A DNA stretch of 5,710 nt, taken from assembly GCF_937858865.1 (NCBI RefSeq), contig NZ_CALLYO010000415.1:1-5710 (forward strand). The letters run 5' to 3'. Made by a program: the position numbers and the translations under genes. Positions within the stretch are counted from its first letter, which is position 1; every line of letters starts with the position of its first letter. Origin of the DNA: an uncultured Amaricoccus sp. GTDB taxonomy: Bacteria; Pseudomonadota; Alphaproteobacteria; Rhodobacterales; Rhodobacteraceae. Below are positions 1 to 5,710 of this stretch, in pieces. The notes beneath the pieces were generated by a model. The model saw only the letters and a list, made by a program, of their open reading frames with translations, made no database searches and was not told where the DNA came from.

Positions 1-113
1 ACCGGGTGCATCCGGCCTGGGACGACGAGGCGATGCGGGCGTTACGCGACATCCTGGACGATCCGCCGGCCCCGGCGCGGCGCGCGGTCCGCGCCCTGCC
101 GTGGAAGCGCTAG
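1..113 (+). CDS. C-terminal fragment of a probable DUF1778 (TacA-like) antitoxin
   Basis: The frame beginning at base 3 is open from the window edge to a TAG at 111-113, giving 36 residues and no start. The tail contains RVHPAW, then DILDDPPAPARR, and ends RALPWKR. An aromatic residue, a short helix, 'L-D/E-x-P-P-x-P' and a basic end is the usual C-terminus of DUF1778 antitoxins. In that family this tail wraps around the partner GNAT toxin, while an N-terminal ribbon-helix-helix, here off the window, binds the operator. The stop lies 13 bases inside the next gene, a GNAT of the type these antitoxins accompany, and that context is the stronger half of the evidence. With only 36 residues visible the family call is tentative; another small regulator cannot be excluded. 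Confidence 0.5.
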   Translation, partial: RVHPAWDDEAMRALRDILDDPPAPARRAVRALPWKR

Positions 114-550
114 CGCCGCCCGAGCCGCTCGGGGCGGCGCACGACGCGGCCGCCTTCGCCTGCGGCGTGTCGGCCCTCGACGCCTGGCTGCGGCAGGCGC
201 CGCACGCGGGAACCTTCGTCGTGCACGAGGGCGGGCGGGTGCGCGGCTTCTACACGCTGGCGCCGGGGTCGGTGCGCGACTGGCACGGGCCGCCGGGGCG
301 GGCGCTGCCGATCCTGAAGCTGGGACGGCTCGCGGTCGACCTGCCGGGCATCGGCAGCGGGCTCGTCGTCGACGCCTTCGCGCGGACCTACGCGGCGTCG
401 CGGCGCGTGCCGCTGGCCGCGCTGCTGGTCGACGCGCCGGAGCCGGCCGGCGGCTGGTTCCGCGAGCTCGGCTTCCTGCCGGTGGCGGGAGACCCGAGCG
501 CGATGTTCGTCGCCCTCGGGACGATCGAGCGGCTGGTGGAGGGGAAGTAG
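101..550 (+). CDS. GNAT acetyltransferase of the TacT toxin type, probably catalytically altered
   Basis: The 149-residue protein follows the TacT pattern: PPEPLGAAHD (6-15), F-x-CG...LDAWL (19-30), TFVV (38-41), RGFYTLAPGSV (48-58), LGRLAVD (74-80), LLVDA (108-112) and LGFLPV (123-128). TacT-type toxins transfer acetyl from acetyl-CoA to the amino group of aminoacyl-tRNA, blocking translation; the paired DUF1778 protein neutralises them. The GTG start at 101 is chosen because it lies inside the upstream antitoxin-like gene and begins just before the conserved N-terminus. No Shine-Dalgarno is visible, so translational coupling is likely. Oddities: the usual Q/R-x-x-G-x-G/A CoA loop after RLAVD is about four residues short, reading LPGIGSG (81-87). 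The 'FY' before the final GF motif is WF (119-120), so the catalytic Tyr is Phe. The stretch between LDAWL and TFVV is also about five residues short. The fold assignment is fairly safe; toxin activity is doubtful. Confidence 0.75.
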   Translation: MEALAPPEPLGAAHDAAAFACGVSALDAWLRQAPHAGTFVVHEGGRVRGFYTLAPGSVRDWHGPPGRALPILKLGRLAVDLPGIGSGLVVDAFARTYAASRRVPLAALLVDAPEPAGGWFRELGFLPVAGDPSAMFVALGTIERLVEGK

Positions 551-561
551 CGGCCGGGGAA

Positions 562-575
562 GCGGGCTATCCCGC
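562..575. terminator. Short GC hairpin between convergent genes
   Basis: GCGGG (562-566) and CCCGC (571-575) form a 5-bp stem around a CTAT loop, at the point where the GNAT gene (stop at 550) meets the ATPase gene coming from the other strand (stop at 567-569, inside the loop). The position suits a bidirectional terminator. The stem is short, however, and no T-run follows on either strand, so it may simply be chance in GC-rich DNA. Confidence 0.25.
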
Positions 576-1418
576 CTGCAGCCGCACGCCGCGCCGGCCG
601 GCGAGGTCGGTGACATACTGCCAGGCGACGCGGCCGGAGCGGCCGCCGCGGGTCTGGCTCCATTCGATCGCCTCGGCGCGCAGATCGGCGTCGGGGATGG
701 CGATGCCGAAGGCGTGGCAATAGCCGCGGATCATGGCGAAGAAATCGTCCTGGTTGCAGGCGTGGAAGCCGAGCCAGAGGCCGAAGCGGTCGGAGAGGGA
801 GACCTTCTCCTCGGTGGCCTCGGTCGGGTTGATCGCGCTCTGCCGCTCGTTCTCGATCATCTCGCGCGGCATCAGGTGGCGGCGGTTCGAGGTGGCGTAG
901 AGCACGACATTGTCCGGGCGGCCCTCGATGCCGCCGTCGAGGACGGCCTTCAGCGACTTGTAGTGGCTGTCGTCCTTGTCGAAGGAGAGATCGTCGCAGA
1001 AGAGCATGAAGCGGCAGGCCGAGGCGCGCAGCACGAGGAGGAGCCGGCCGATCGAGGGCAGGTCCTCGCGGTGGAGCTCGATGAGCTTCAGCCCCGGCGT
1101 CTCGGCGGCGGCCTCGGCGTGCACCGCCTTGACGAGGCTCGACTTGCCCATGCCGCGCGCGCCCCAGAGCAGCACGTTGTTGGCCGGGAAACCCCGGGCG
1201 AACTGGCGGGTGTTGGCGAGCAGGGTGTCGCGCGAGCGGTCGATGCCGACGAGGAGCCCGATCGGCACCCGCGACACCTGCGGCACCGGCTCGAGCCGGT
1301 CGGGGCCGGTGGCCCAGACGAAGGCCTCGGCGGCGGAGAAGTCCGGCGCCGGCTGCGGCGGCGGGCTCAGCCGCTCGAGCGCCGCGGCGATGCGGGCGAG
1401 CGCCGTCTCGTCACTCAC
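567..1418 (-). CDS. DUF815-family AAA+ ATPase coupled to tatC
   Basis: This 283-residue protein has the marks of the DUF815 P-loop ATPase family. It has an N-terminal segment leading to LLVGIDRSRDTLLANT (55-70), Walker A GARGMGKS (86-93) and a Walker B region ending FCDDLSF (140-146). Sensor 1 is YATSNRRHLMP (174-184), a polar NERQSAINP segment follows (190-198), and LSDRFGLWLGF (208-218) probably carries the arginine finger. GRSGRVAWQYV lies near the end (259-269). No signal peptide or membrane segment is apparent, so it should be cytoplasmic. The family has no well-defined function; ATP hydrolysis is inferred from intact motifs. The GTG start overlaps the tatC stop by 4 bases (GTGA), with AAGGA just upstream, so it is probably translated by re-initiation after tatC. 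Length is normal for the family. Its position as last gene of the Tat operon suggests, but does not prove, a link to protein export or envelope biogenesis. Confidence 0.88.
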   Translation of the reverse strand: MSDETALARIAAALERLSPPPQPAPDFSAAEAFVWATGPDRLEPVPQVSRVPIGLLVGIDRSRDTLLANTRQFARGFPANNVLLWGARGMGKSSLVKAVHAEAAAETPGLKLIELHREDLPSIGRLLLVLRASACRFMLFCDDLSFDKDDSHYKSLKAVLDGGIEGRPDNVVLYATSNRRHLMPREMIENERQSAINPTEATEEKVSLSDRFGLWLGFHACNQDDFFAMIRGYCHAFGIAIPDADLRAEAIEWSQTRGGRSGRVAWQYVTDLAGRRGVRLQAG

Positions 1419-2257
1419 GATTCCTTCGCCGCCTCCTCGTCCCAGAGGCCCTGGGCGCGCAGCTCGGCCTCGCGCTTGCGCTCGAAGAAGCGCACGAGCA
1501 GGATCGAGATCTCGTAGAGCGGGTAGATGGCGGCGAAGAGGATGAGCTGGGACATCACGTCCGGCCCCGGCGTCACGAAGGCGGCGACGACGAGCATGAG
1601 GACGAGCGCGTAGCGGCGGAACTTCGAGAGGCCCTTCGCGGTCACCAGCCCGGCGATCCCCATCAGCGTCAGCGCCACCGGCAGCTGGAAGCAGATGCCG
1701 AAGGCGACCATGAACTTCATGGTCAGCGAGAGATACTCGTTGATCGTCCCGAGGTACTGGATGCTGACGTCCTGGGTCGGGTCGGTGGCCGGCGCGGCGC
1801 CGAACTGCTGGAAGCCGAGGAAGAAGTCGTAGACGAGCGGCAGCAGCACGTAGAAGGCGAAGGCGCAGCCGAGCAGGAAGAGGATCGGCGAGGCGATCAG
1901 GAAGGGCAGGAAGGCCCGCTTCTCCTGGCGGTAGAGGCCGGGGGCGACGAAGCGCCAGAGCTGGTAGCTGATGACCGGGAAGGAGAGGACGAAGCCGCCG
2001 AAGATCGAGATGCGCACGTAGGTGAAGAAGCCCTGCTGCAGGCCGGTGTAGATCATCTCCGGCTTCTGCCCGTGCTCGACGAGGAGCTTCACCAGCGGGG
2101 CGGCGAGGAAGTTGAAGATCGGGCCGGCGACCGCGAAGGCCGCGACCATGGCGATGCAGAAGGCGACAAGGCAGTTGATCAGCCGGGTGCGAAGCTCGGC
2201 GAGATGCTCGATCAGCGGCGCCGTCGAGTCGTCGATGTCCTTGTCGCCGTCCTTCAT
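1415..2257 (-). CDS. tatC: Sec-independent protein translocase TatC
   Basis: TatC is the multispanning inner-membrane core of the twin-arginine translocase; with TatB it recognises the RR signal peptide. The 280-residue sequence shows the family signature HLAELRTRL (18-26) at the cytoplasmic N-terminus and [19 protein letters not shown] (91-109) after TM2. FQLPVAL (190-196) lies in TM4 and [11 protein letters not shown] (227-237) between TM5 and TM6. Six hydrophobic segments lie near 27-47, 78-98, 117-142, 175-200, 214-230 and 236-256, followed by a charged C-terminal tail. The position of the membrane-embedded Glu of E. coli TatC (E170, by my alignment) is Gln191 here, a substitution I believe also occurs in other TatC proteins. 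The ATG overlaps the tatB stop by 4 bases (ATGA), and its own stop overlaps the next gene by 4, so the three are probably translated as a coupled set. Confidence 0.97.
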   Translation of the reverse strand: MKDGDKDIDDSTAPLIEHLAELRTRLINCLVAFCIAMVAAFAVAGPIFNFLAAPLVKLLVEHGQKPEMIYTGLQQGFFTYVRISIFGGFVLSFPVISYQLWRFVAPGLYRQEKRAFLPFLIASPILFLLGCAFAFYVLLPLVYDFFLGFQQFGAAPATDPTQDVSIQYLGTINEYLSLTMKFMVAFGICFQLPVALTLMGIAGLVTAKGLSKFRRYALVLMLVVAAFVTPGPDVMSQLILFAAIYPLYEISILLVRFFERKREAELRAQGLWDEEAAKES

Positions 2258-2691
2258 CGCCCGGACGCGTGCTCCTCGTCGCTGGCCGGCGCGGCCGGCG
2301 CCAGCTCGGGCCCGGGCGACGGCGAAGGCTGCGTCTCGGCCTTCGTCTCGGCCTTCGTCTCGGGCTGCGTCTCGGGCGCGGGCTTCGTCTCGGCGGGCTT
2401 CATCACCGTCTCCTCGAGGGCGGTGCGCACCGGCTGGCGGGCGAACTTGCGGGCGCTGTCGGTGGCGGCGTTGAGGCTCTGGTCGAGCGACTTGAGGCTC
2501 TTCTGCATCTCGCTCATGCCGGCCTCGTTGGCGGCCTGCTCGAGCGAGCGCTGGAAGTCGCGGGCCATGGCGCGCGCCTTGCCGGTGAAGTTGCCGAGCG
2601 TCCGGAAGAGGGCGGGCAGGTCCTTCGGACCCACCACGATCAGCGCCACGACACCGATCAGGAAGAGCTCGCCCCAGCCGATGTCAAACAT
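2254..2691 (-). CDS. tatB: Sec-independent protein translocase subunit TatB
   Basis: TatB forms the substrate receptor with TatC. The N-terminus [21 protein letters not shown] is diagnostic: a single membrane helix (about 7-21) with the conserved Glu8, then [13 protein letters not shown] (21-33), the hinge and start of the amphipathic helix. A long charged helix follows to about residue 90 ([25 protein letters not shown]). Residues 99-145 form a Pro/Glu/Thr/Lys-rich, probably disordered tail built partly from ETKA/ETQP repeats. At 145 residues it is ordinary or slightly short. The TatB rather than TatA assignment rests on the MFDIGW start, the length and the position between tatA and tatC. 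The ATG is 7 bases after the tatA stop with no strong Shine-Dalgarno, so coupling to tatA is likely. Confidence 0.96.
   Translation of the reverse strand: MFDIGWGELFLIGVVALIVVGPKDLPALFRTLGNFTGKARAMARDFQRSLEQAANEAGMSEMQKSLKSLDQSLNAATDSARKFARQPVRTALEETVMKPAETKPAPETQPETKAETKAETQPSPSPGPELAPAAPASDEEHASGR
2327..2392 (-). repeat. 12-bp tandem repeat in the tatB tail
   Basis: On the plus strand, units of the form G(G/C)CTTCGTCTCG or GGCTGCGTCTCG occur at 2327-2338, 2339-2350, 2351-2362 and 2363-2374. After a 6-base insert there is a further copy at 2381-2392. Copies 2 and 3 are identical. Each unit encodes four residues (ETKA or ETQP) of the TatB C-terminal tail, so copy-number change would keep frame. 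It is a likely site of slippage and length variation among strains. Confidence 0.85.
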
Positions 2692-2698
2692 GGATGGC

Positions 2699-2908
2699 TC
2701 AGACTTTTTCCTTCTCGGGCGTCACATCGCGGGCGTTGTCCGCCGCGGCGTTCTCGATCTCCTGCTTGCCTTCGTTGAGGCCGCGCTTGAAGCTGGTGAT
2801 CCCCTTGCCGACCTCGCCCATGAGGCCCGCCACCTTGCCGCGGCCGAAGAGGACCAGCACCACGATCGCGATGAGCAGGAGGCCCGCCGGGCCGATGTTG
2901 TTCAGCAT
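2699..2908 (-). CDS. tatA: Sec-independent protein translocase subunit TatA
   Basis: TatA oligomerises at the TatBC-substrate complex to form or permeabilise the export path. The 69-residue protein has the expected plan: a short N-terminal membrane helix (about 7-20), the hinge FGRGK (21-25), then the amphipathic helix [16 protein letters not shown] (29-44), with conserved Phe-Gly at 21-22 and Lys25. A short charged tail ends EKEKV. The Gln8 position of E. coli TatA is non-polar here, as I recall in other alphaproteobacterial TatA proteins beginning MLNNIG. The start is well supported: GGAGA (2920-2916) lies 7 bases before the ATG. It is the first gene of the tatABC-ATPase operon, with a candidate promoter about 50 bases upstream. 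Expression above tatB and tatC would be expected, since TatA is needed in excess and has the best ribosome site of the three. Confidence 0.96.
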   Translation of the reverse strand: MLNNIGPAGLLLIAIVVLVLFGRGKVAGLMGEVGKGITSFKRGLNEGKQEIENAAADNARDVTPEKEKV

Positions 2909-2957
2909 ATCGTCGTCTCCCTAGCCGGACCGGCGGCCGCGCCGTCAGTCCACGCCC

Positions 2958-2986
2958 CTAATATGGCCTCGAGGGGGCGCAATCAA
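2958..2986 (-). promoter_or_regulatory. Candidate sigma70-type promoter of the tat operon
   Basis: Read on the minus strand, TTGATT (2986-2981) and TATTAG (2963-2958) match the -35 and -10 consensus at 4 of 6 positions each, with exactly 17 bases between. It is one of the few AT-rich spots in the 157-base gap upstream of tatA. Transcription would begin near 2950, leaving a leader of about 40 bases before the tatA start. A 6-base inverted repeat, CGCCCC (2953-2958) and GGGGCG (2974-2979), straddles the -10 and spacer and could be an operator or chance GC symmetry. Confidence 0.5.
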
Positions 2987-3065
2987 ACCCCAAACGGGCC
3001 GCGGGCGTCGATATTCACTGGATGGTCAACACGGGGGGCAACGGCGGGGGGGCAGCGGCGGAGAG

Positions 3066-4193
<1,128 letters not shown>

Positions 4194-4221
4194 TGTCCGA
4201 CCAAATCCATCGGGTTTGCGG

Positions 4222-4250
4222 CAGATAGCAATCCGCGGGCCGGCTGGCAA
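4222..4250 (-). promoter_or_regulatory. Candidate alphaproteobacterial housekeeping promoter of the ABC ATPase gene
   Basis: On the minus strand TTGCCAG (4250-4244) and GCTATCTG (4229-4222) are separated by 14 bases. This resembles the pattern described for Caulobacter housekeeping promoters, TTGACGS, 10-14 bases, GCTANAWC. The -35 part fits well and the GCTA core is exact, but the end of the -10 part fits poorly. Transcription would begin roughly 20-25 bases before the ATG at 4193. No recognisable iron-responsive (Fur or Irr) box is seen in the 63-base gap. Confidence 0.4.
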
Positions 4251-4256
4251 GCGGGG

Positions 4257-5036
4257 CTAGAGGGTCTGGTTGTTGGCGCCCCCGTCGAGCACGATGTTCT
4301 GGCCGACGATGAAGCCGGCATGCACCGAGCAGAGGAAGGCGCAGGCGGCGCCGAACTCGGCCGGCGTGCCGTAGCGCCGGGCGGGGATGGTCGCCTGCCG
4401 CCGGGCGCGCGCCTCGTCCCGGCTGATGCCCTGCGCCTGCATCACCCCGCCGTCGAGCGCGGTGGCGCGGTCGGTGTCGTGGATGCCGGGCAGGAGGTTG
4501 TTGATCGCCACCCCGTGCTCGGCCACCTGGCGGCTCGTGCCGGCGACGAAGCCGGTCAGGCCGGCCCGGGCGGTGTTCGAGAGGCCGAGGGCGGGGATCG
4601 GCGACTTCACCGCCCCGGAGGTGATGTTGACGACCCGCCCCCAGCGGCGCGCGATCATCCCGGGCAGCACCGCCTGCATGAGGGCGATCGGCGTCAGCAT
4701 GTTGGCGTCGATCGCCTTGAGGAAGTCCTCGCGGCTCCAGTCCGACCAGACGCCGGGCGGCGGGCCGCCGGCGTTGGTGACGAGGATGTCGGCCTCGGGC
4801 GCCGCCGCCAGCACCGCCGCGCGCCCCTCGGGGCTGGTGATGTCGCCGGGCACCGCCGTCACCGTCACCCCGTGGCGCGCGCGGATCGCCGCCGCCGTCT
4901 CCTCGAGCGCCGCGGCGCCGCGGGCGTTGAGGACGAGGTTCGCCCCCTCGCCGGCCAGCGCCTCGGCGCAGCCGCGCCCGAGCCCCTTCGAGCTTGCGCA
5001 GACGATCGCCGTCCGCCCGCGAATTCCCAGGTCCAT
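4257..5036 (-). CDS. Atypical short-chain dehydrogenase/reductase (SDR) lacking the YxxxK pair
   Basis: The 259-residue protein has the SDR Rossmann layout: a nucleotide-binding turn CASSKGLG (13-20), GDI (64-66), NAG (88-90), Asn112 in the helix-4 position, Ser140 in NITSG, PG (183-184) and a C-terminal LDGG (250-253). Classical SDRs reduce or oxidise carbonyl/alcohol substrates with NAD(P)H using Ser-Tyr-x3-Lys. Here the Tyr and Lys positions are Ser153 and Arg157 (GLSNTARAG), and the first Gly of TGxxxGxG is Ala14. I recall a recognised set of '3-oxoacyl-ACP reductase-like' SDRs with just such imperfect motifs, so this is probably a subfamily trait, not a local mutation. Substrate and activity are unknown. 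The ATG at 5036 follows GGGAGAG; upstream in-frame starts reach into the neighbouring gene. It sits 10 bases after the ParA-like gene, probably co-transcribed. Confidence 0.85.
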   Translation of the reverse strand: MDLGIRGRTAIVCASSKGLGRGCAEALAGEGANLVLNARGAAALEETAAAIRARHGVTVTAVPGDITSPEGRAAVLAAAPEADILVTNAGGPPPGVWSDWSREDFLKAIDANMLTPIALMQAVLPGMIARRWGRVVNITSGAVKSPIPALGLSNTARAGLTGFVAGTSRQVAEHGVAINNLLPGIHDTDRATALDGGVMQAQGISRDEARARRQATIPARRYGTPAEFGAACAFLCSVHAGFIVGQNIVLDGGANNQTL

Positions 5037-5046
5037 CGTCTCTCCC

Positions 5047-5667
5047 TCAGTCAAGCGCCGCCAGCACCGGCGCCCATTGCGCGCGGATCGGCGCATAGGC
5101 CCGCTGCGGCCGGTCGAAGATCGAAAGCCCCTGCTCGGCCAGCTCGGCATAGGCCGCGCGATCGGCGATCCGGGCGAGCGGCTGCTGCCCGAGGTCGCGG
5201 AAGAAGGCCTCGAGCCGCGCCGCGGCCCGCCCCGGCCGCACCCGGTTCGCGATCAGATGCACGCCGACCTTCCCCTTGCGCACCCGCTTCAGCTCCTCGA
5301 TCTCCTTCAGGAAGCGGGCCGAGGAATCGACGTCGAACCAGGAGGGCAGGATCGGTGTCATCACCGCCTCGGCCTCGGCCACCAGCCGCGTCGCCCGCTC
5401 GCCGCGCAGCGCGCCGGGCGCGTCGATCACCAGCCAGTCGAGCTTCTTCGGCGCCTCGCCGAAATCGCCGGCGTCGGTCCAGTCCACCGCCAGGATCGGC
5501 GCGGCAGACCCGGGACGCTGCTTCAGCCAGCGCGAGGCGGACTTCTGGCGATCGGCGTCGGCGAGCGCCACGCGCTGGCCGCGGCCGGCGAGCGCCGCGG
5601 CGAGCGTGAGCGCGACGATCGTCTTGCCGCAGCCGCCCTTCCGGTTGGCGACCAGAATCGTCTTCAT
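5047..5667 (-). CDS. Small ParA-family ATPase without a visible ParB partner
   Basis: The 206-residue protein has the deviant Walker A of the ParA/MinD class, KGGCGKT (10-16), with signature Lys10 and Lys15. Other motifs are ADADRQKSASRW (36-47, the A' motif with Arg in the usual DxDPQ Pro position), Walker B LDWLVIDAPG (76-85) and LIANRVRPG (138-146), the switch-like nucleotide-base segment. Such ATPases form ATP-dependent dimers that bind DNA non-specifically and position plasmids, chromosomes or protein assemblies. There is no N-terminal DNA-binding domain, as in small type Ib ParA, VirC1-like and PpfA-like proteins. Without a ParB or centromere-like repeats nearby, the cargo cannot be named. 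The ATG at 5667 is chosen because it directly precedes KTILVANRKGG and has GGGAGG (5680-5675) 7 bases upstream; a TTG at 5703 would remove that logic. The downstream SDR gene probably shares the transcript. Confidence 0.9.
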   Translation of the reverse strand: MKTILVANRKGGCGKTIVALTLAAALAGRGQRVALADADRQKSASRWLKQRPGSAAPILAVDWTDAGDFGEAPKKLDWLVIDAPGALRGERATRLVAEAEAVMTPILPSWFDVDSSARFLKEIEELKRVRKGKVGVHLIANRVRPGRAAARLEAFFRDLGQQPLARIADRAAYAELAEQGLSIFDRPQRAYAPIRAQWAPVLAALD

Positions 5668-5672
5668 TCCCC

Positions 5673-5694
5673 GTCCTCCCGCTTGCGGGAAGAC
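5673..5694 (-). promoter_or_regulatory. Hairpin burying the Shine-Dalgarno of the ParA-like gene
   Basis: In the minus-strand transcript GUCUUCCCG (5694-5686) can pair with CGGGAGGAC (5681-5673) around the tetraloop CAAG, giving a 9-bp stem with one U-G pair. The 3' arm contains the entire Shine-Dalgarno GGGAGG (5680-5675) of the gene starting at 5667. If transcription starts upstream of 5694, ribosome access would be restricted unless the stem is opened. No T-run follows on either strand, so a terminator is less likely. The pairing is seen directly; the regulatory role is inferred. Confidence 0.5.
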
Positions 5695-5710
5695 TAGGGG
5701 CAACGGTCGG

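Noticed and set aside
714..1517. 267-codon plus-strand open frame over the DUF815 ATPase and the tatC end
   Set aside because: It is a compositional shadow of the ATPase gene with no recognisable domain or ribosome site.
2921..2935. Palindromic GCCGG/CCGGC and GCGGCCGC sequences upstream of tatA
   Set aside because: The possible stems have loops too small or are common in DNA of this composition, and they do not cover the tatA ribosome site.
3024..3029. Minus-strand TTGACC as an alternative -35 for tatA
   Set aside because: No acceptable -10 lies 15-19 bases downstream; the nearest AT-rich hexamer is only about 8 bases away.
5037..5150. N-terminal extension of the SDR by 38 residues
   Set aside because: The extension is Arg/Ser-rich, lies within the ParA-like coding region in another frame, and would bypass the good Shine-Dalgarno before the ATG at 5036.
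5668..5703. Upstream TTG start for the ParA-like protein
   Set aside because: The added residues do not resemble the family, and the ATG at 5667 has a strong GGGAGG at proper spacing.

Overview
The window is very GC-rich, densely packed bacterial DNA, most likely from an alphaproteobacterium. Three things point there. The TatA and TatB N-termini closely resemble the alphaproteobacterial (Rhodobacterales-like) forms as I remember them. There is a small ParA-type ATPase of a kind common in that class. A candidate promoter fits the alphaproteobacterial housekeeping pattern (TTG...GCTA). The order-level placement is an impression, not a computed result.

Layout. At the left edge (1-550, plus strand) is the tail of a probable DUF1778/TacA-like antitoxin, overlapped by a GNAT acetyltransferase of the TacT toxin type that seems to have lost catalytic features. 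Everything else is on the minus strand and converges on this pair. Read in the direction of transcription, a twin-arginine translocation operon runs from 2908 down to 567: tatA, tatB, tatC, then a DUF815-type AAA+ ATPase. TatB/tatC and tatC/ATPase each overlap by 4 bases, which suggests translational coupling. A sigma70-like promoter lies upstream of tatA (2958-2986). Upstream of that is an orphan FbpC-like ABC transporter ATPase with a TOBE domain (3066-4193), with its own candidate promoter (4222-4250). At the right end, a small ParA-like ATPase (5047-5667) and an atypical short-chain dehydrogenase (4257-5036) are 10 bases apart and probably form an operon.

How the genes work together. TatA, TatB and TatC form the complete translocase that exports folded proteins with twin-arginine signals across the inner membrane. 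The coupled ATPase has no established role in Tat export, so its place in the operon is a real question. No permease or binding protein for the ABC ATPase is in the window, and no ParB-like partner accompanies the ParA-like protein.

The best leads are: the Tat-coupled DUF815 ATPase; a 9-bp hairpin that buries the whole Shine-Dalgarno of the ParA-like gene; an SDR whose Tyr and Lys catalytic positions are replaced; and a TacT-like toxin with a shortened CoA loop and Phe in place of the catalytic Tyr. I see no RNA genes, insertion sequences, CRISPR arrays or origins. No gene-free stretch exceeds 300 bases; the longest is 2909-3065.
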